A DNA stretch of 64,000 nt from Pseudomonas sp. P5_109 (GTDB taxonomy: Bacteria; Pseudomonadota; Gammaproteobacteria; Pseudomonadales; Pseudomonadaceae), in NCBI RefSeq assembly GCF_034009455.1, contig NZ_CP125380.1:179501-243500 (forward strand). The letters are read 5' to 3'. The notes below the pieces were generated by a model. The model worked only from the letters and a program-made list of their open reading frames with translations, was not told the origin of the DNA and searched no databases. Positions 55,292 through 64,000 of the stretch are shown here, piece after piece. Position numbers and translations under genes: made by a program. Numbering within the stretch: the stretch's first letter is position 1; each line of letters begins with the position of its first letter.

Positions 55292-56082
55292 GCGCGCTCC
55301 TGCCGCTGGGCGGCGCTGCGTTGGGAGAACACTTTGGCGAGTACGTGTTCGCGGGTTTCGATAAAGCGCGGGTCGGACTTGATCGAGCGAGCCGACTCAC
55401 CGGCGGCATAACGCTGACCGAAATCGAGGCTCAGGCGCTCGACGATTTGCCCTGGGTTGGGCGCCAACAGAATCAGGTCGGTGGCGAGGAACACGGCCTC
55501 TTCGATGTCGTGGGTAATGAGGAACACCGGTTTGGCGGTGCGTTGCCAGACTTGCAGCAACAGTTCCTGCATCTGTTCGCGGGTGAAAGCGTCGAGGGCA
55601 CCGAACGGTTCGTCCATGAGCAACACGCGCGGGTCGGCGGCGAGGGCGCGGGCCAGGCCGACGCGCTGCTTCTGGCCACCGGAAAGCTGCCAGATGCGGC
55701 GCTGTTCAAAACCGGAAAGATCGACCAGGGCGAGCATCTCCCTGGCGCGAGCTTCGCGTTTGTTCCGGGCGATGCCGGCCAGTTCCAGGCCGAAACCGAC
55801 GTTGGCCAGCACGTCTTGCCACGGCAGCAGCGCGTCGTCCTGGAACACTACGCCGCGCTCGGCACTCGGGCCTTTGACGGGCACGCCGTCGAGGGTGATG
55901 CGCCCGGCGCTGGGTTCGACGAAACCGGCAATCAGGTTCAACAGCGAAGTCTTGCCACTGCCGGACGGGCCGAGGGCGACCAGCAATTGCCGGGGCCCAA
56001 GGCTCAGGGAGATTTCCGCCAACACCGGTTCCGGGTTGCCGGGGTACTGTGCGCTGATGCGCTCCAGCTGTAGCAAAGCCAT
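55288..56082 (-). CDS. tauB: Taurine ABC transporter ATPase TauB
   Basis: 264 aa. Walker [10 protein letters not shown] (38-46), signature [15 protein letters not shown], Walker [16 protein letters not shown] and H-loop [16 protein letters not shown]. The C-terminus [24 protein letters not shown] is typical of TauB. It lies 15 bp after tauA and overlaps tauC, giving a compact tauABC unit. Confidence 0.94.
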   Translation of the reverse strand: MALLQLERISAQYPGNPEPVLAEISLSLGPRQLLVALGPSGSGKTSLLNLIAGFVEPSAGRITLDGVPVKGPSAERGVVFQDDALLPWQDVLANVGFGLELAGIARNKREARAREMLALVDLSGFEQRRIWQLSGGQKQRVGLARALAADPRVLLMDEPFGALDAFTREQMQELLLQVWQRTAKPVFLITHDIEEAVFLATDLILLAPNPGQIVERLSLDFGQRYAAGESARSIKSDPRFIETREHVLAKVFSQRSAAQRQERA

Positions 56083-56097
56083 CGCGTTGACTCCCGA

Positions 56098-57075
56098 TCA
56101 GTTGGTGATGAACTTGGCGCTGACGTACGGCGCGTAGTCCGGCAGTACCGCCTCGACCTTGCCTTGTTCCTTGAGGAACGCCGCAGTGTCGGTGATGGCC
56201 TTGGTGGTCGGTGCGCCGAGGGTGATGACCTGATCAGCCGCCAGCGGGTAGACGTTGCCTTGCAGCAGCAGCGGAATGTCGCTGGCCTTGGCACCGGAGA
56301 GTTTTACCAGCTTGTCGACGTTGCCCTGGTTGGCGAGCCAGGCTTGCGGGTCTTTGCGGTAATCGGCGTAGGCGTCCAGGGTCACTTTGGCGAACGCGGT
56401 GACGATCTCCGGGTGCTTCTCGGCGAAATCCTTGCGCACGATCCAGGCATCGAAGGTCGGTGCGCCGAACTTGGCCAGTTCGCCGGAGGTGATCAGTACC
56501 TTGCCGTTTTCCTTGGCGACGCCGAGAGCCGGGTCCCAGACGTAAGTGGCGTCGATATCGCCGCGTTTCCAGGCGGCAATGATCGCTGGCGGGGCGAGAT
56601 TGAGTACGGTGACTTTCGATGGATCGATGTTCCAGTGCTTGAGCGCGGCGAGCAGGCTGTAGTGACCGGTGGACACGAATGGCACGGCGATCTTCTTGCC
56701 GATCAGGTCTTGCGGGGTCTTGATCCCGGAACCGTCGCGGGCGACCAAGGCTTCGGCGGCGCCGATCTGGGTGGCGATGAGGAAGGTTTCTACCGGGACT
56801 TTGCGAGTGATGGCGGCGGTCAGGGGGCTGGAGCCGAGGTAGCCGATCTGTACGTCACCGGAGGCGATGGCGGCGATGATATCGGCACCATTGTCGAATT
56901 TGCGCCAGCTGATATCGGCCTTGGTGGCCTTTTCGTAGGCACCGTCGGCCTGGGCGACTTTCGCCGGGTCAACGGTGGTCTGGTAGGCGACGGTGAAGTC
57001 GGCCGCCTGGGCAAAAAAGGTCGCGGTAGCCAAAGTAGCGGCCGCCAGCAAGCGTAGAGGGAAAGTCAGTTTCAT
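56098..57075 (-). CDS. tauA: Taurine-binding periplasmic protein TauA
   Basis: 325 aa, AAGGAG before ATG 57075. Signal peptide about residues 1-24 (FFAQAAD), no lipobox. Family motifs: VAYQTTVDPAKVAQADGAYE, IASGDVQIGYLGSSPLTAAI, LIGKKIAVPFVSTGHYSLLAAL and GDIDATYVWDPALG. It delivers taurine to TauBC. No Cys and only the initiator Met in 325 residues. The promoter region carries a long inverted repeat at 57131-57171. Confidence 0.95.
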   Translation of the reverse strand: MKLTFPLRLLAAATLATATFFAQAADFTVAYQTTVDPAKVAQADGAYEKATKADISWRKFDNGADIIAAIASGDVQIGYLGSSPLTAAITRKVPVETFLIATQIGAAEALVARDGSGIKTPQDLIGKKIAVPFVSTGHYSLLAALKHWNIDPSKVTVLNLAPPAIIAAWKRGDIDATYVWDPALGVAKENGKVLITSGELAKFGAPTFDAWIVRKDFAEKHPEIVTAFAKVTLDAYADYRKDPQAWLANQGNVDKLVKLSGAKASDIPLLLQGNVYPLAADQVITLGAPTTKAITDTAAFLKEQGKVEAVLPDYAPYVSAKFITN

Positions 57076-57130
57076 CAGAAAGCTCCTTGTCAGGCGACCG
57101 GGTATGGGCGTGATAAGGAGACTAAATGAT

Positions 57131-57171
57131 ATAAGAATTCGAAAATAAATAACTTTTTCGAATTAGCTTAT
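57131..57171. promoter_or_regulatory. Inverted repeat upstream of tauA, candidate CysB or Tau regulator site
   Basis: AATTCGAAAA (57136-57145) and TTTTCGAATT (57155-57164) form a perfect 10-bp dyad with a 9-base spacer. Outer words ATAAG and CTTAT extend it with a two-base offset. It lies 60-96 bp before the tauA start in an AT-rich stretch. Confidence 0.55.
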
Positions 57172-57211
57172 GAGAGGAACAATCTCTGGAGGTCAGCGGA
57201 TCATGCTTTCT

Positions 57212-57298
57212 GTGGGAGCGGGCTTGCTCGCGAAAGCGGTGTGTCAGTCGCAGTAAAGTCGCCTGACACTCTGCATTCGCGAGCAAGCCCGCTCCCAC
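57212..57298. repeat. REPIN upstream of tauA
   Basis: GTGGGAGCGGGCTTGCTCGC at 57212 and its inverse ending at 57298, between the gshA stop and the tauA promoter. It is nearly identical to the one at 54360-54446. Confidence 0.92.
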
Positions 57299-57319
57299 AG
57301 GGAGAGCTGTGTTTGATGG

Positions 57320-58903
57320 TTAGTTACTGATCGCCAGAATGCTCGCCTGGTACGCCCCGACGAACACATCGAAATCACCGACTTCGTTCTGCTCCAGCTC
57401 AGCCTGCTGAGCCAACGACGAACGCGCCCGCTCTTCAAACTTCGCCTGTTCCTCAGCCGCCAACGGCTCGCTGCGGAAGAACTCGGCATGGGCCTGGCTC
57501 TGGCGCAGGGAAAACTGGGCAAAGCTCTCCTTGTGCTCGGCCATGGCCGCCAACACCTGTGCCGATGGCGTCAGGGACGGGTCCTGGACCTTGGCCAACT
57601 GGGCGTCCAGCGCCTTGCTGTGGGCATCGCCGCCATGGCTCTGATCGAGCATCGCCGCCAGTGGGGCAATATTTTCCAGCAGCTCAGCGGCCCATTCCTT
57701 CAGGTCAACCGGCTGGCCTTCCCGTTGCAGTTGCAGGCCCGGACGACGACCTTCCTTGACCACGCTGAGGAAGTTCGAGGTCGCGTTGCTGCAACTGGTG
57801 TTGGTCAGCAGCGGGCTGTCATTGAGCGCGCAATACAACAGGAACGCGTCGAGGAAGCGCGACTCGGTGAGGTCGATACCCATCGGCAGGAACGGGTTGA
57901 TGTCCAGGCAGCGCACTTCGACGTACTGGATGCCGCGGGCCACCAGCGCCTGGATCGGGCGTTCACCGGTGTAGGTCACGCGTTTCGGGCGGATGTTGGA
58001 GTAGTACTCGTTTTCGATCTGCAGGATGTTGGTGTTGAGCTGCACCCACTCGCCATCCTGGTGGGTGCCGACTTCGACGTACGGCGGATACGGCGTGGCC
58101 ACCGCTTTGCGCAAGCTGTCGGTATAGCTGTTCAGATCGTTGTAGCACGGCGTCAGGCCGGCCTGGGCGTTGCTCTGGTAACCCAGGTCGCTCATGCGCA
58201 GGCTGGTGGCGTACGGCAGGTACAAGGTTTGCGGGTCCAGCTGTTCCAACTGATGCGAACGACCGCGCAGGAAGCCGGCGTCCAGTGCCGGCGAGGCACC
58301 GAACAGGTACATCAGCAGCCAGCTGTAGCGGCGGAAGTTGCGGATCAGCGCGATGTAGGACGACGACTGGAAATCGCGGTCGGTGCCGACAAAGCCCTCG
58401 GCCTGCCTGAGCAACGGCCAGAGTTTTTCCGGCAGGGAAAAATTGTAGTGGATGCCGGCAATGCATTGCATGGTCTTGCCGTAACGCAGGGCCAGGCCCT
58501 TGCGGTACACGTACTTGAGTTGCCCGATGTTGGACGTGCCGTAGTAGGCGATCGGGATGTCCTCCTCGGCCGGCAACGGGCACGGCATCGACGGACTCCA
58601 CAGGTACTCGTTGCCGAGCTTGCTGTAGGCAAAGCGGTGAATGCTGTCCAGGCTCGCCAACGTGTCCGCCGGGTCGGGCAGGGCCGGAGTGATGAACTCC
58701 AGCAGCGACTCGGAGTAGTCGGTGGTGATCTGTTCGTTGGTCAGCGCGGAACCCAATTCTTCCGGGTGCGGCGTTTGCGCCAGGCGACCTTCGCCGGTCA
58801 CGCGCAGGCATTCACGTTCGATGCCGTGAAGGCACTGTTCGAGCAGAGATAGGTTAGCGCGCTCGCCGAGCAGGGCCAGGCGGCGGTTGAGAAGTTCGCT
58901 CAA
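57320..58903 (-). CDS. gshA: Glutamate-cysteine ligase GshA
   Basis: 527 aa if TTG 58903 is the start, with AAGGA 7 bases upstream; this gives the N-terminus (M)[17 protein letters not shown] expected for Pseudomonas GshA. A GTG five codons earlier (58918) would sit on top of that ribosome site. The enzyme joins glutamate and cysteine, the first step of glutathione synthesis. Family motifs: [56 protein letters not shown] and [13 protein letters not shown]. It uses the cysteine provided by the sulfur genes around it. Confidence 0.95.
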   Translation of the reverse strand: MSELLNRRLALLGERANLSLLEQCLHGIERECLRVTGEGRLAQTPHPEELGSALTNEQITTDYSESLLEFITPALPDPADTLASLDSIHRFAYSKLGNEYLWSPSMPCPLPAEEDIPIAYYGTSNIGQLKYVYRKGLALRYGKTMQCIAGIHYNFSLPEKLWPLLRQAEGFVGTDRDFQSSSYIALIRNFRRYSWLLMYLFGASPALDAGFLRGRSHQLEQLDPQTLYLPYATSLRMSDLGYQSNAQAGLTPCYNDLNSYTDSLRKAVATPYPPYVEVGTHQDGEWVQLNTNILQIENEYYSNIRPKRVTYTGERPIQALVARGIQYVEVRCLDINPFLPMGIDLTESRFLDAFLLYCALNDSPLLTNTSCSNATSNFLSVVKEGRRPGLQLQREGQPVDLKEWAAELLENIAPLAAMLDQSHGGDAHSKALDAQLAKVQDPSLTPSAQVLAAMAEHKESFAQFSLRQSQAHAEFFRSEPLAAEEQAKFEERARSSLAQQAELEQNEVGDFDVFVGAYQASILAISN

Positions 58904-59076
58904 GTTGGATTCCTTCACGCGTCAGTCGCCCCAATATGGGGGTGGGCAAGACGGTCTACAAGGGTGAAGTTAAAACTGGCGTTTTCGCCTGGTTTTTCGG
59001 GCTGTCAAAGCCCTTTTGGAACCGCCGACTTCAATCCTTGAATCTGGCAGATGCACGCGAAGGATACGCAATCCCT
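58904..59076. other. Intergenic leader of gshA, no gene seen
   Basis: AT-neutral sequence that must hold the gshA promoter (minus strand). I find no ORF with a ribosome site and no strong dyad before the nested REPIN. Confidence 0.5.
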
Positions 59077-59211
59077 GTGGGAGCGGGCCTGTGGCGAGGG
59101 GGCTTGCCCCCGTTGGGCTGCGAAGCAGCCCCAAAACCTCTGATGTTCCAAGATATTGTGAGTGCTACGCACTCAAACGGGGGCAAGCCCCCTCGCCACA
59201 GGCGCTCCCAC
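59077..59211. repeat. Nested REPIN: gcgaggg type inside a gcgggc-type REP
   Basis: Outer arms GTGGGAGCG (59077-59085) and CGCTCCCAC (59203-59211). Inside them is a complete gcgaggg-type REPIN, 59091-59199, starting GTGGCGAGGGGGCTTGCCCC. The outer element lacks its usual inner half, as if the second REPIN had replaced or entered it. Confidence 0.85.
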
Positions 59212-59269
59212 AGAAAAGCTCGACGCTGCGATCACAACGCCGAAATTAACTCAAATCGATGACGTCTAG

Positions 59270-59653
59270 CTACAGGACAGCGAACGTGCCTTGTGCTTTT
59301 ACGACCAGTTTGTCGCCCTGCATCACATCGGCCTCGACCACCAATGTGCGGCGGCCCGGGTGGATCACCCGCGCCGTGCACATCACCTCGCCGTCAGAGA
59401 CGGCGCGGATGTAGTTGATCTTGCACTCGATGGTCGCGCTCTGCTGGTCAAAGCCGTGGGTGCTGGAACAGGCCAGCCCCATGGCAATGTCCACCAGGCT
59501 GAACAAGGCCCCGCCGTGCATCTTTTCGGCGCGATTGCGCAGTTGCGGCTCCAGCCCCAGGGCGACTTGCGCCACCCCGGTTTCCAGGCTGTGCAAGCGA
59601 CACCCCAGCAGCTTGAAAAAGGCGCTTTCGGTGTAACCGGCAGGGATGTCCAT
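59270..59653 (-). CDS. PaaI/YdiI-type hotdog thioesterase
   Basis: 127 aa. The ATG overlaps the tex stop (TGATG), so the two are coupled. The hotdog signature is RNRAEKMHGGALFSLVDIAMGLACS, with catalytic-type HGG and the acidic residue in SLVD, followed by strands TIECKINYIRAVSDGEVMCTARVIHPGRR. It hydrolyses acyl-CoA thioesters, substrate unknown. Cytoplasmic. The pairing with tex is probably of co-expression only. Confidence 0.88.
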   Translation of the reverse strand: MDIPAGYTESAFFKLLGCRLHSLETGVAQVALGLEPQLRNRAEKMHGGALFSLVDIAMGLACSSTHGFDQQSATIECKINYIRAVSDGEVMCTARVIHPGRRTLVVEADVMQGDKLVVKAQGTFAVL

Positions 59654-61977
59654 CAGCGTTTCTTCAACTGCTTGGCATTGGCGAACAGCGAAGCCATGGC
59701 ATTGTTGCTCGGGGCCGCTGCCGTGGTTTCCTTGCGCGGTGCAGTGTTCTGGGACTGGCGTGGCGCCGACCCCGGACGCGCGCCGCGAGCGCCGTCGATT
59801 TTCTCGCCCGGGGTGTCGCTCATGCGCATCGACAGGCCCACGCGTTTGCGCGGGATGTCGATTTCCATGACCTTCACTTTCACCACGTCACCGGCCTTCA
59901 CCGCTTCTCGTGGGTCCTTGATGAACTTCTCCGAAAGCGCGGAGATATGCACCAAACCGTCTTGATGCACGCCGATATCGACGAAAGCACCGAAGTTGGT
60001 CACGTTGGTCACGACGCCTTCGAGGATCATGCCCAGTTGCAGGTCCTTGAGGTCTTCGACGCCTTCCTGGAACTCGGCGGTCTTGAACTCGGGACGTGGG
60101 TCGCGGCCGGGCTTGTCCAGTTCCTGAAGGATGTCGGTGACAGTTGGCAAGCCGAAGGTTTCGTCGGTGAATTTTTTCGGGTCCAGGCGCTTGAGGAAAC
60201 CACTGTCGCCAATCAGCGATCGAATATCGCGGTCAGTCTCGGCGGCGATACGCTGCACCAGTGGATAGGCTTCCGGGTGCACCGCTGAGGCGTCCAGGGG
60301 ATTGTCGCCGTTCATCACGCGCAGGAATCCGGCGGCCTGTTCAAAGGTTTTTTCGCCCAGGCGCGGGACTTTCTTCAACGCGGCGCGGGTCTTGAACGCG
60401 CCGTGCTCGTCACGGTGGCTGACGATGTTCTGCGCCAGGGTCGCGTTGAGGCCGGAGATTCGCGCCAGCAACGCCACGGAAGCGGTATTCACGTCCACGC
60501 CGACGGCGTTCACACAGTCCTCGACCACTGCATCCAGGCCTCGGGCCAGTTTGAGCTGCGATACGTCGTGCTGGTACTGGCCGACGCCGATGGACTTCGG
60601 ATCGATCTTCACCAGTTCGGCCAGCGGGTCTTGCAGGCGACGGGCAATCGACACGGCGCCACGGATCGACACGTCGAGGTCCGGGAATTCCTTGGAAGCC
60701 AGCTCCGACGCAGAGTAAACCGAAGCCCCGGCCTCGGAAACCATGACCTTGGTCATTTTCATGGCCGGGTATTTTTTGATCAGCTCGGCGGCCAGCTTGT
60801 CGGTCTCGCGGCTGGCGGTGCCGTTGCCGATGGCGATCAGGTCCACCGAATGCTTGGCGCACAGGGCGGCGAGCACGGCGAGGGTCTGGTCCCACTTGTT
60901 GTGCGGCACATGCGGGTAAACCGTGGCGTGATCCAGCAGCTTGCCAGTGGAGTCGACCACGGCGACCTTGCAACCAGTACGCAGGCCCGGGTCGAGGCCC
61001 AAAGTGGCGCGCGGGCCGGCCGGGGCCGACAGCAACAGGTCGTGCAGGTTGTGGGCGAAAACGTTGATCGCTTCGGTTTCCGCGCCATCGCGCAGCTCGC
61101 CCAGCAGGTCGGTTTCCAGATGGGTGTAGAGCTTGACCTTCCAGGTCCAGCGCACCACCTCGCCCAGCCATTTGTCGGCGGCGCGGTTCTGGTTCTGGAT
61201 GCCGAATTGCTGGCCGATCATGCCTTCGCACGGATGCATGGTGCCCGGCAGTTCGTCGCCGACTTTCAGCGCGGAGCTGAGAATGCCTTCGTTGCGGCCA
61301 CGGAAAATCGCCAGCGCGCGGTGCGACGGCATGCTTTTCAGTGGTTCGTCGTGTTCGAAGTAGTCGCGGAACTTGGCGCCTTCCTCTTCCTTGCCGGCGA
61401 TCACGCGGGCACTGAGGGTGGCTTCCTGCTTGAGGTAGTTGCGCAGTTTGTCCAGCAGGCCGGCGTCTTCGGCGAAGCGTTCCATGAGGATGTACTTGGC
61501 GCCTTCGAGGGCGGCCTTCACATCGGCCACGCCTTTTTCCGCGTCGATGAAACGCGCGGCTTCGGTTTCCGGACTCAGGGACGGGTCGTTGAACAGGCCG
61601 TCAGCCAGTTCGCCGAGGCCGGCTTCCAGGGCGATCTGGCCCTTGGTGCGGCGCTTTTGCTTGTACGGCAGGTACAAGTCTTCGAGACGGGTCTTGGTGT
61701 CGGCGAGCTTGATGTCGCGTTCAAGTTGCGGAGTCAGCTTGCCTTGCTCTTCGATGCTGGCAAGGATGCTGATACGCCGTTCGTCGAGTTCTCGCAGGTA
61801 GCGCAGGCGCTCTTCCAGATGACGCAATTGCGTATCGTCGAGGCTGCCGGTCACTTCTTTACGGTAACGGGCGATGAAGGGAACGGTAGAGCCTTCATCG
61901 AGTAGCGCGACGGCCGCTTCGACCTGTTGTGGGCGTACACCGAGTTCCTCGGCGATGCGGCTGTTGATGCTGTCCAT
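59653..61977 (-). CDS. tex: Tex, RNA-binding transcription accessory protein
   Basis: 774 aa, start ATG 61977 ([20 protein letters not shown]) behind AGGTGG; the longer frame upstream is intergenic. Domains: Tex N-terminal helices, YqgF-like RNase fold ([19 protein letters not shown] near residue 325), helix-hairpin-helix repeats ([17 protein letters not shown] near 510) and an S1 RNA-binding domain ([19 protein letters not shown] near 655). The tail is Arg/Pro/Ala-rich. Tex binds nucleic acids and RNA polymerase and affects expression of several virulence and stress genes in other bacteria. Confidence 0.97.
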   Translation of the reverse strand: MDSINSRIAEELGVRPQQVEAAVALLDEGSTVPFIARYRKEVTGSLDDTQLRHLEERLRYLRELDERRISILASIEEQGKLTPQLERDIKLADTKTRLEDLYLPYKQKRRTKGQIALEAGLGELADGLFNDPSLSPETEAARFIDAEKGVADVKAALEGAKYILMERFAEDAGLLDKLRNYLKQEATLSARVIAGKEEEGAKFRDYFEHDEPLKSMPSHRALAIFRGRNEGILSSALKVGDELPGTMHPCEGMIGQQFGIQNQNRAADKWLGEVVRWTWKVKLYTHLETDLLGELRDGAETEAINVFAHNLHDLLLSAPAGPRATLGLDPGLRTGCKVAVVDSTGKLLDHATVYPHVPHNKWDQTLAVLAALCAKHSVDLIAIGNGTASRETDKLAAELIKKYPAMKMTKVMVSEAGASVYSASELASKEFPDLDVSIRGAVSIARRLQDPLAELVKIDPKSIGVGQYQHDVSQLKLARGLDAVVEDCVNAVGVDVNTASVALLARISGLNATLAQNIVSHRDEHGAFKTRAALKKVPRLGEKTFEQAAGFLRVMNGDNPLDASAVHPEAYPLVQRIAAETDRDIRSLIGDSGFLKRLDPKKFTDETFGLPTVTDILQELDKPGRDPRPEFKTAEFQEGVEDLKDLQLGMILEGVVTNVTNFGAFVDIGVHQDGLVHISALSEKFIKDPREAVKAGDVVKVKVMEIDIPRKRVGLSMRMSDTPGEKIDGARGARPGSAPRQSQNTAPRKETTAAAPSNNAMASLFANAKQLKKR

Positions 61978-62337
61978 AAAACCACCTGACAAATTGTGAA
62001 AGCAGGCTCGCAGGCGCGGAATAGGGCCTTCGCGAGTCTGGTTGAGCGGCCTGGCCAGCGCCGCTGCCTGGGTCAACAGGCATTGCGTTGACCCGTGAAA
62101 TCGAACAATTACTGCTGACGCGATAAAAATAATTCGCGTCCGCCTGTAGTACCTGTCTGATGTTGCCTGACACAAAAGGCCGCGCATTATAACCAGCGTT
62201 ACGGCATTCGGGGGCATCACGGATTGCCAGTGCAATGGCCGGTTTTCTGGCACTAAAGGAAAAATCTGCTAACAATGCACACGGTGCGTATAACGGCAGC
62301 TACGCCATAATGCGCGCCGAGATCAAAGGAGCATCCA
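61978..62337. other. Divergent tex/ompR intergenic region
   Basis: 360 bp without a credible ORF. It must carry the tex promoter (minus) and the ompR promoter (plus). No REP and no strong dyad is seen; the ompR end has AAAGGAG at 62325-62331. Confidence 0.5.
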
Positions 62338-63078
62338 ATGAGCAGCACTGCACAAACTGCTGAAGGCGAGAAAATTCTTATCGTTGACGACGATCCGGGG
62401 CTGAGTAGCCTGCTGGAACGTTTTTTCGTCAGCAAGGGCTACCGCGCCCGCGCCGTACCGAACACCGAGCAAATGGATCGCCTGCTGGCACGCGAAGTGT
62501 TCAACCTGGTCGTCCTCGACCTGATGTTGCCCGGCGAAGACGGCCTGACCGCCTGCCGCCGCCTGCGCAACGCGAACAACCAGATTCCGATCATCATGCT
62601 CACCGCCAAGGGCGACGAGCTTAGCCGCATCAAGGGCCTGGAACTGGGCGCCGACGATTACCTGGCCAAGCCGTTCAACCCGGATGAGCTGATGGCTCGC
62701 GTCAAGGCGGTCCTGCGTCGCCAGTCGGCTCCGGTGCCGGGCGCCCCGGGCAGCGAAGACGAAAGCGTGACCTTCGGTGACTACGAGTTGTCCCTGGCTA
62801 CCCGCGAGCTCAAGCGCGGCGAAGAAGTGCACATGCTCACCACCGGCGAGTTCGCGGTACTCAAGGCCCTGGTAATGAACGCGCGTCAGCCGCTGACCCG
62901 CGACAAACTGATGAACCTGGCCCGTGGCCGCGAGTGGGATGCCCTGGAGCGTTCAATCGATGTGCAGATTTCCCGTCTGCGCCGGATGATCGAGCCCGAT
63001 CCGTCCAAACCGCGTTACATCCAGACTGTCTGGGGCGTGGGTTACGTGTTTGTTCCAGATGGTACCGCCACCAAGTGA
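62338..63078 (+). CDS. ompR: Response regulator OmpR
   Basis: 246 aa, AAAGGAG before ATG 62338. Receiver domain 10-125 with acidic pocket VDDDP (17-19), phospho-acceptor Asp61 in VVLDLMLPGEDG, and KPFNPDELMARV. The winged-helix DNA-binding domain is about 150-240 (LTTGEFAVLKALVMNARQPL, SIDVQISRLRRMIEPDPSKPRYIQTVWGVGY). It responds to EnvZ, encoded 115 bp downstream, and controls osmotic and envelope genes. The N-terminal MSSTAQTAEGEKILIVDDDPG is as in Pseudomonas OmpR. Confidence 0.96.
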   Translation: MSSTAQTAEGEKILIVDDDPGLSSLLERFFVSKGYRARAVPNTEQMDRLLAREVFNLVVLDLMLPGEDGLTACRRLRNANNQIPIIMLTAKGDELSRIKGLELGADDYLAKPFNPDELMARVKAVLRRQSAPVPGAPGSEDESVTFGDYELSLATRELKRGEEVHMLTTGEFAVLKALVMNARQPLTRDKLMNLARGREWDALERSIDVQISRLRRMIEPDPSKPRYIQTVWGVGYVFVPDGTATK

Positions 63079-63089
63079 TTGGCGATTTG

Positions 63090-63177
63090 TAGGAACGGGC
63101 CATGCGGACAGCGGATCAATTGATCCTGTCCGCAGACTCGCGATCCGCAATGTGCGAGCATCGCTCGCTCCTGCAAG
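63090..63177. repeat. Decayed REP-like element with hairpin between ompR and envZ
   Basis: GTAGGAACGGGCC near 63090 and GAGCATCGCTCGCTCCTGC near 63155 look like diverged REP arms. Inside, TGCGGACAG (63103-63111) and CTGTCCGCA (63126-63134) form a perfect 9-bp stem whose loop contains the palindrome GATCAATTGATC. Confidence 0.6.
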
Positions 63178-63193
63178 TGTTTAACGGTTATCC

Positions 63194-64000
63194 ATGAAAA
63201 CCCCCGTTTGGTTCCCCCAGAGCTTCTTCTCCCGCACCCTTTGGCTGGTGCTCATCGTCGTTCTCTTCTCCAAGGCGCTGACCCTGGTTTATCTGCTGAT
63301 GAACGAAGATGTTCTGGTGGATCGCCAGTACAGCCATGGTGTCGCCCTGACGCTACGCGCCTATTGGGCTGCCGATGAAGAAAACCGTGACAAGATCGCT
63401 GGTGCCGTGCCCCTGATACGAGTGGTGGGGGCCGGGGTGCCGGAGGGCGAACAACACTGGCCCTACAGTGAGATCTATCAGCGGCAAATGCAGGCTGAGC
63501 TGGGGGCTGACACGGAAGTGCGATTGCGCATGCATGCGCCGCCAGCGTTATGGGTTCGAGCGCCAAGCCTGGGTGAAGGCTGGCTCAAGGTTCCGCTGTA
63601 TCCGCATCCACTGCGCGGTCAGAAAATCTGGAATGTGCTTGGCTGGTTCCTCGCTATTGGATTGCTGTCCACTGCGGCGGCATGGATCTTCGTCAGCCAG
63701 CTCAACCAGCCGCTAAAACGCCTGGTGTACGCCGCGCGGCAACTCGGTCAGGGTCGCAGCGTGCGCCTGCCGATCAGCGATACACCGAGTGAGATGACCG
63801 AGGTCTACCGCGCCTTCAACCAGATGGCCGAAGACGTCGAACAGGCCGGTCGCGAGCGTGAACTGATGCTGGCCGGGGTTTCCCATGACTTGCGCACGCC
63901 GTTGACCCGCTTGCGCCTGTCCCTGGAATTGATGGGCGATCGCACCGACCTGACCGACGACATGGTGCGCGACATCGAAGACATGGACGCGATTCTCGAT
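63194..64000 (+). CDS. envZ: Osmosensor histidine kinase EnvZ, 3' end outside window
   Basis: 269 codons are present and the frame is open at base 64000. Membrane helices about 14-35 and 146-168 flank a periplasmic domain of about 110 residues. A HAMP linker follows (about 170-222, NQPLKRLVYAARQLGQGR). The dimerisation and phosphotransfer domain carries the H-box VSHDLRTPLTRLRLSLEL with His231 as the phosphorylation site. The ATP-binding domain is beyond the window. It partners OmpR, whose gene ends 115 bp upstream. Confidence 0.94.
   Translation, partial: MKTPVWFPQSFFSRTLWLVLIVVLFSKALTLVYLLMNEDVLVDRQYSHGVALTLRAYWAADEENRDKIAGAVPLIRVVGAGVPEGEQHWPYSEIYQRQMQAELGADTEVRLRMHAPPALWVRAPSLGEGWLKVPLYPHPLRGQKIWNVLGWFLAIGLLSTAAAWIFVSQLNQPLKRLVYAARQLGQGRSVRLPISDTPSEMTEVYRAFNQMAEDVEQAGRERELMLAGVSHDLRTPLTRLRLSLELMGDRTDLTDDMVRDIEDMDAILD

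Noticed and set aside
57488..58852. 454-codon plus-strand frame opposite gshA
   Set aside because: Antisense shadow of gshA, which has clear family motifs throughout.
60403..61905. 500-codon plus-strand frame opposite tex
   Set aside because: Antisense shadow; Tex domains on the minus strand are complete.

Overview
This is about 64 kb of chromosome from a fluorescent Pseudomonas (P. fluorescens group). The evidence is high GC, a gene order that closely parallels P. aeruginosa PA0183-PA0199 and PA0280-PA0286 as I recall those loci, BetI- and TriABC-type genes, and about two dozen REP/REPIN elements of the families typical of these genomes. I see no prophage, IS element, CRISPR array, rRNA or tRNA. 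The window starts inside a GGDEF gene and ends inside envZ.
Layout. 1-4242: PAS-GGDEF protein (partial), DesA desaturase, PipA-like GGDEF/EAL protein. 4422-8643: oscA, sbp, cysTWA for sulfate. 8751-12423: DUF962/Mpo1-like protein, Crp-type regulator, divergent AraC regulator and desaturase. 12547-20151: sulfate-ester block (AtsA sulfatase, AtsBC, divergent AtsR; LysR regulator divergent to AtsK). 20274-24877: TonB-dependent receptor with its own TonB/ExbB/ExbD. 25165-27781: serine hydrolase, an unusual sigma-54-activator-like protein, orphan MetQ. 28015-34835: AAA ATPase, a 31-aa ORF, TriABC efflux. 34968-36400: methyltransferase and a DUF3077/DUF6124-like gene with a structured leader. 36688-43250: one long minus-strand operon (22-aa ORF, two SfnB-family flavoproteins, an FMN monooxygenase, MetQ-MetN-MetI). 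43551-49486: tandem-repeat hypothetical protein, cystine transporter TcyJLN, D-cysteine desulfhydrase and divergent EpsC. 49671-53346: BetT behind a BetI-like operator, a small membrane protein, an aldo/keto reductase. 53482-57075: tauABC and tauD. 57320-64000: gshA, tex-thioesterase, ompR-envZ.
How it works together. More than half of the window is sulfur supply: sulfate, sulfate esters, taurine/sulfonates, an unidentified organosulfur compound handled by the SfnB/FMN-monooxygenase/MetNIQ operon, and cystine/D-cysteine, leading to O-acetylserine and glutathione. The strongest signal is that these proteins are themselves depleted of sulfur. OscA, Sbp, AtsR, AtsK, both SfnB proteins, TcyJ and TauA contain no Cys and no Met after the initiator. 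Several of their promoters share AT-rich GAATAT/TTATTCC/AGATCT elements, and REP elements sit inside three of the operons. Most functions are assigned by family recognition; substrates of the SfnB/MetNIQ operon, the orphan MetQ and the TonB receptor are inferred from context.
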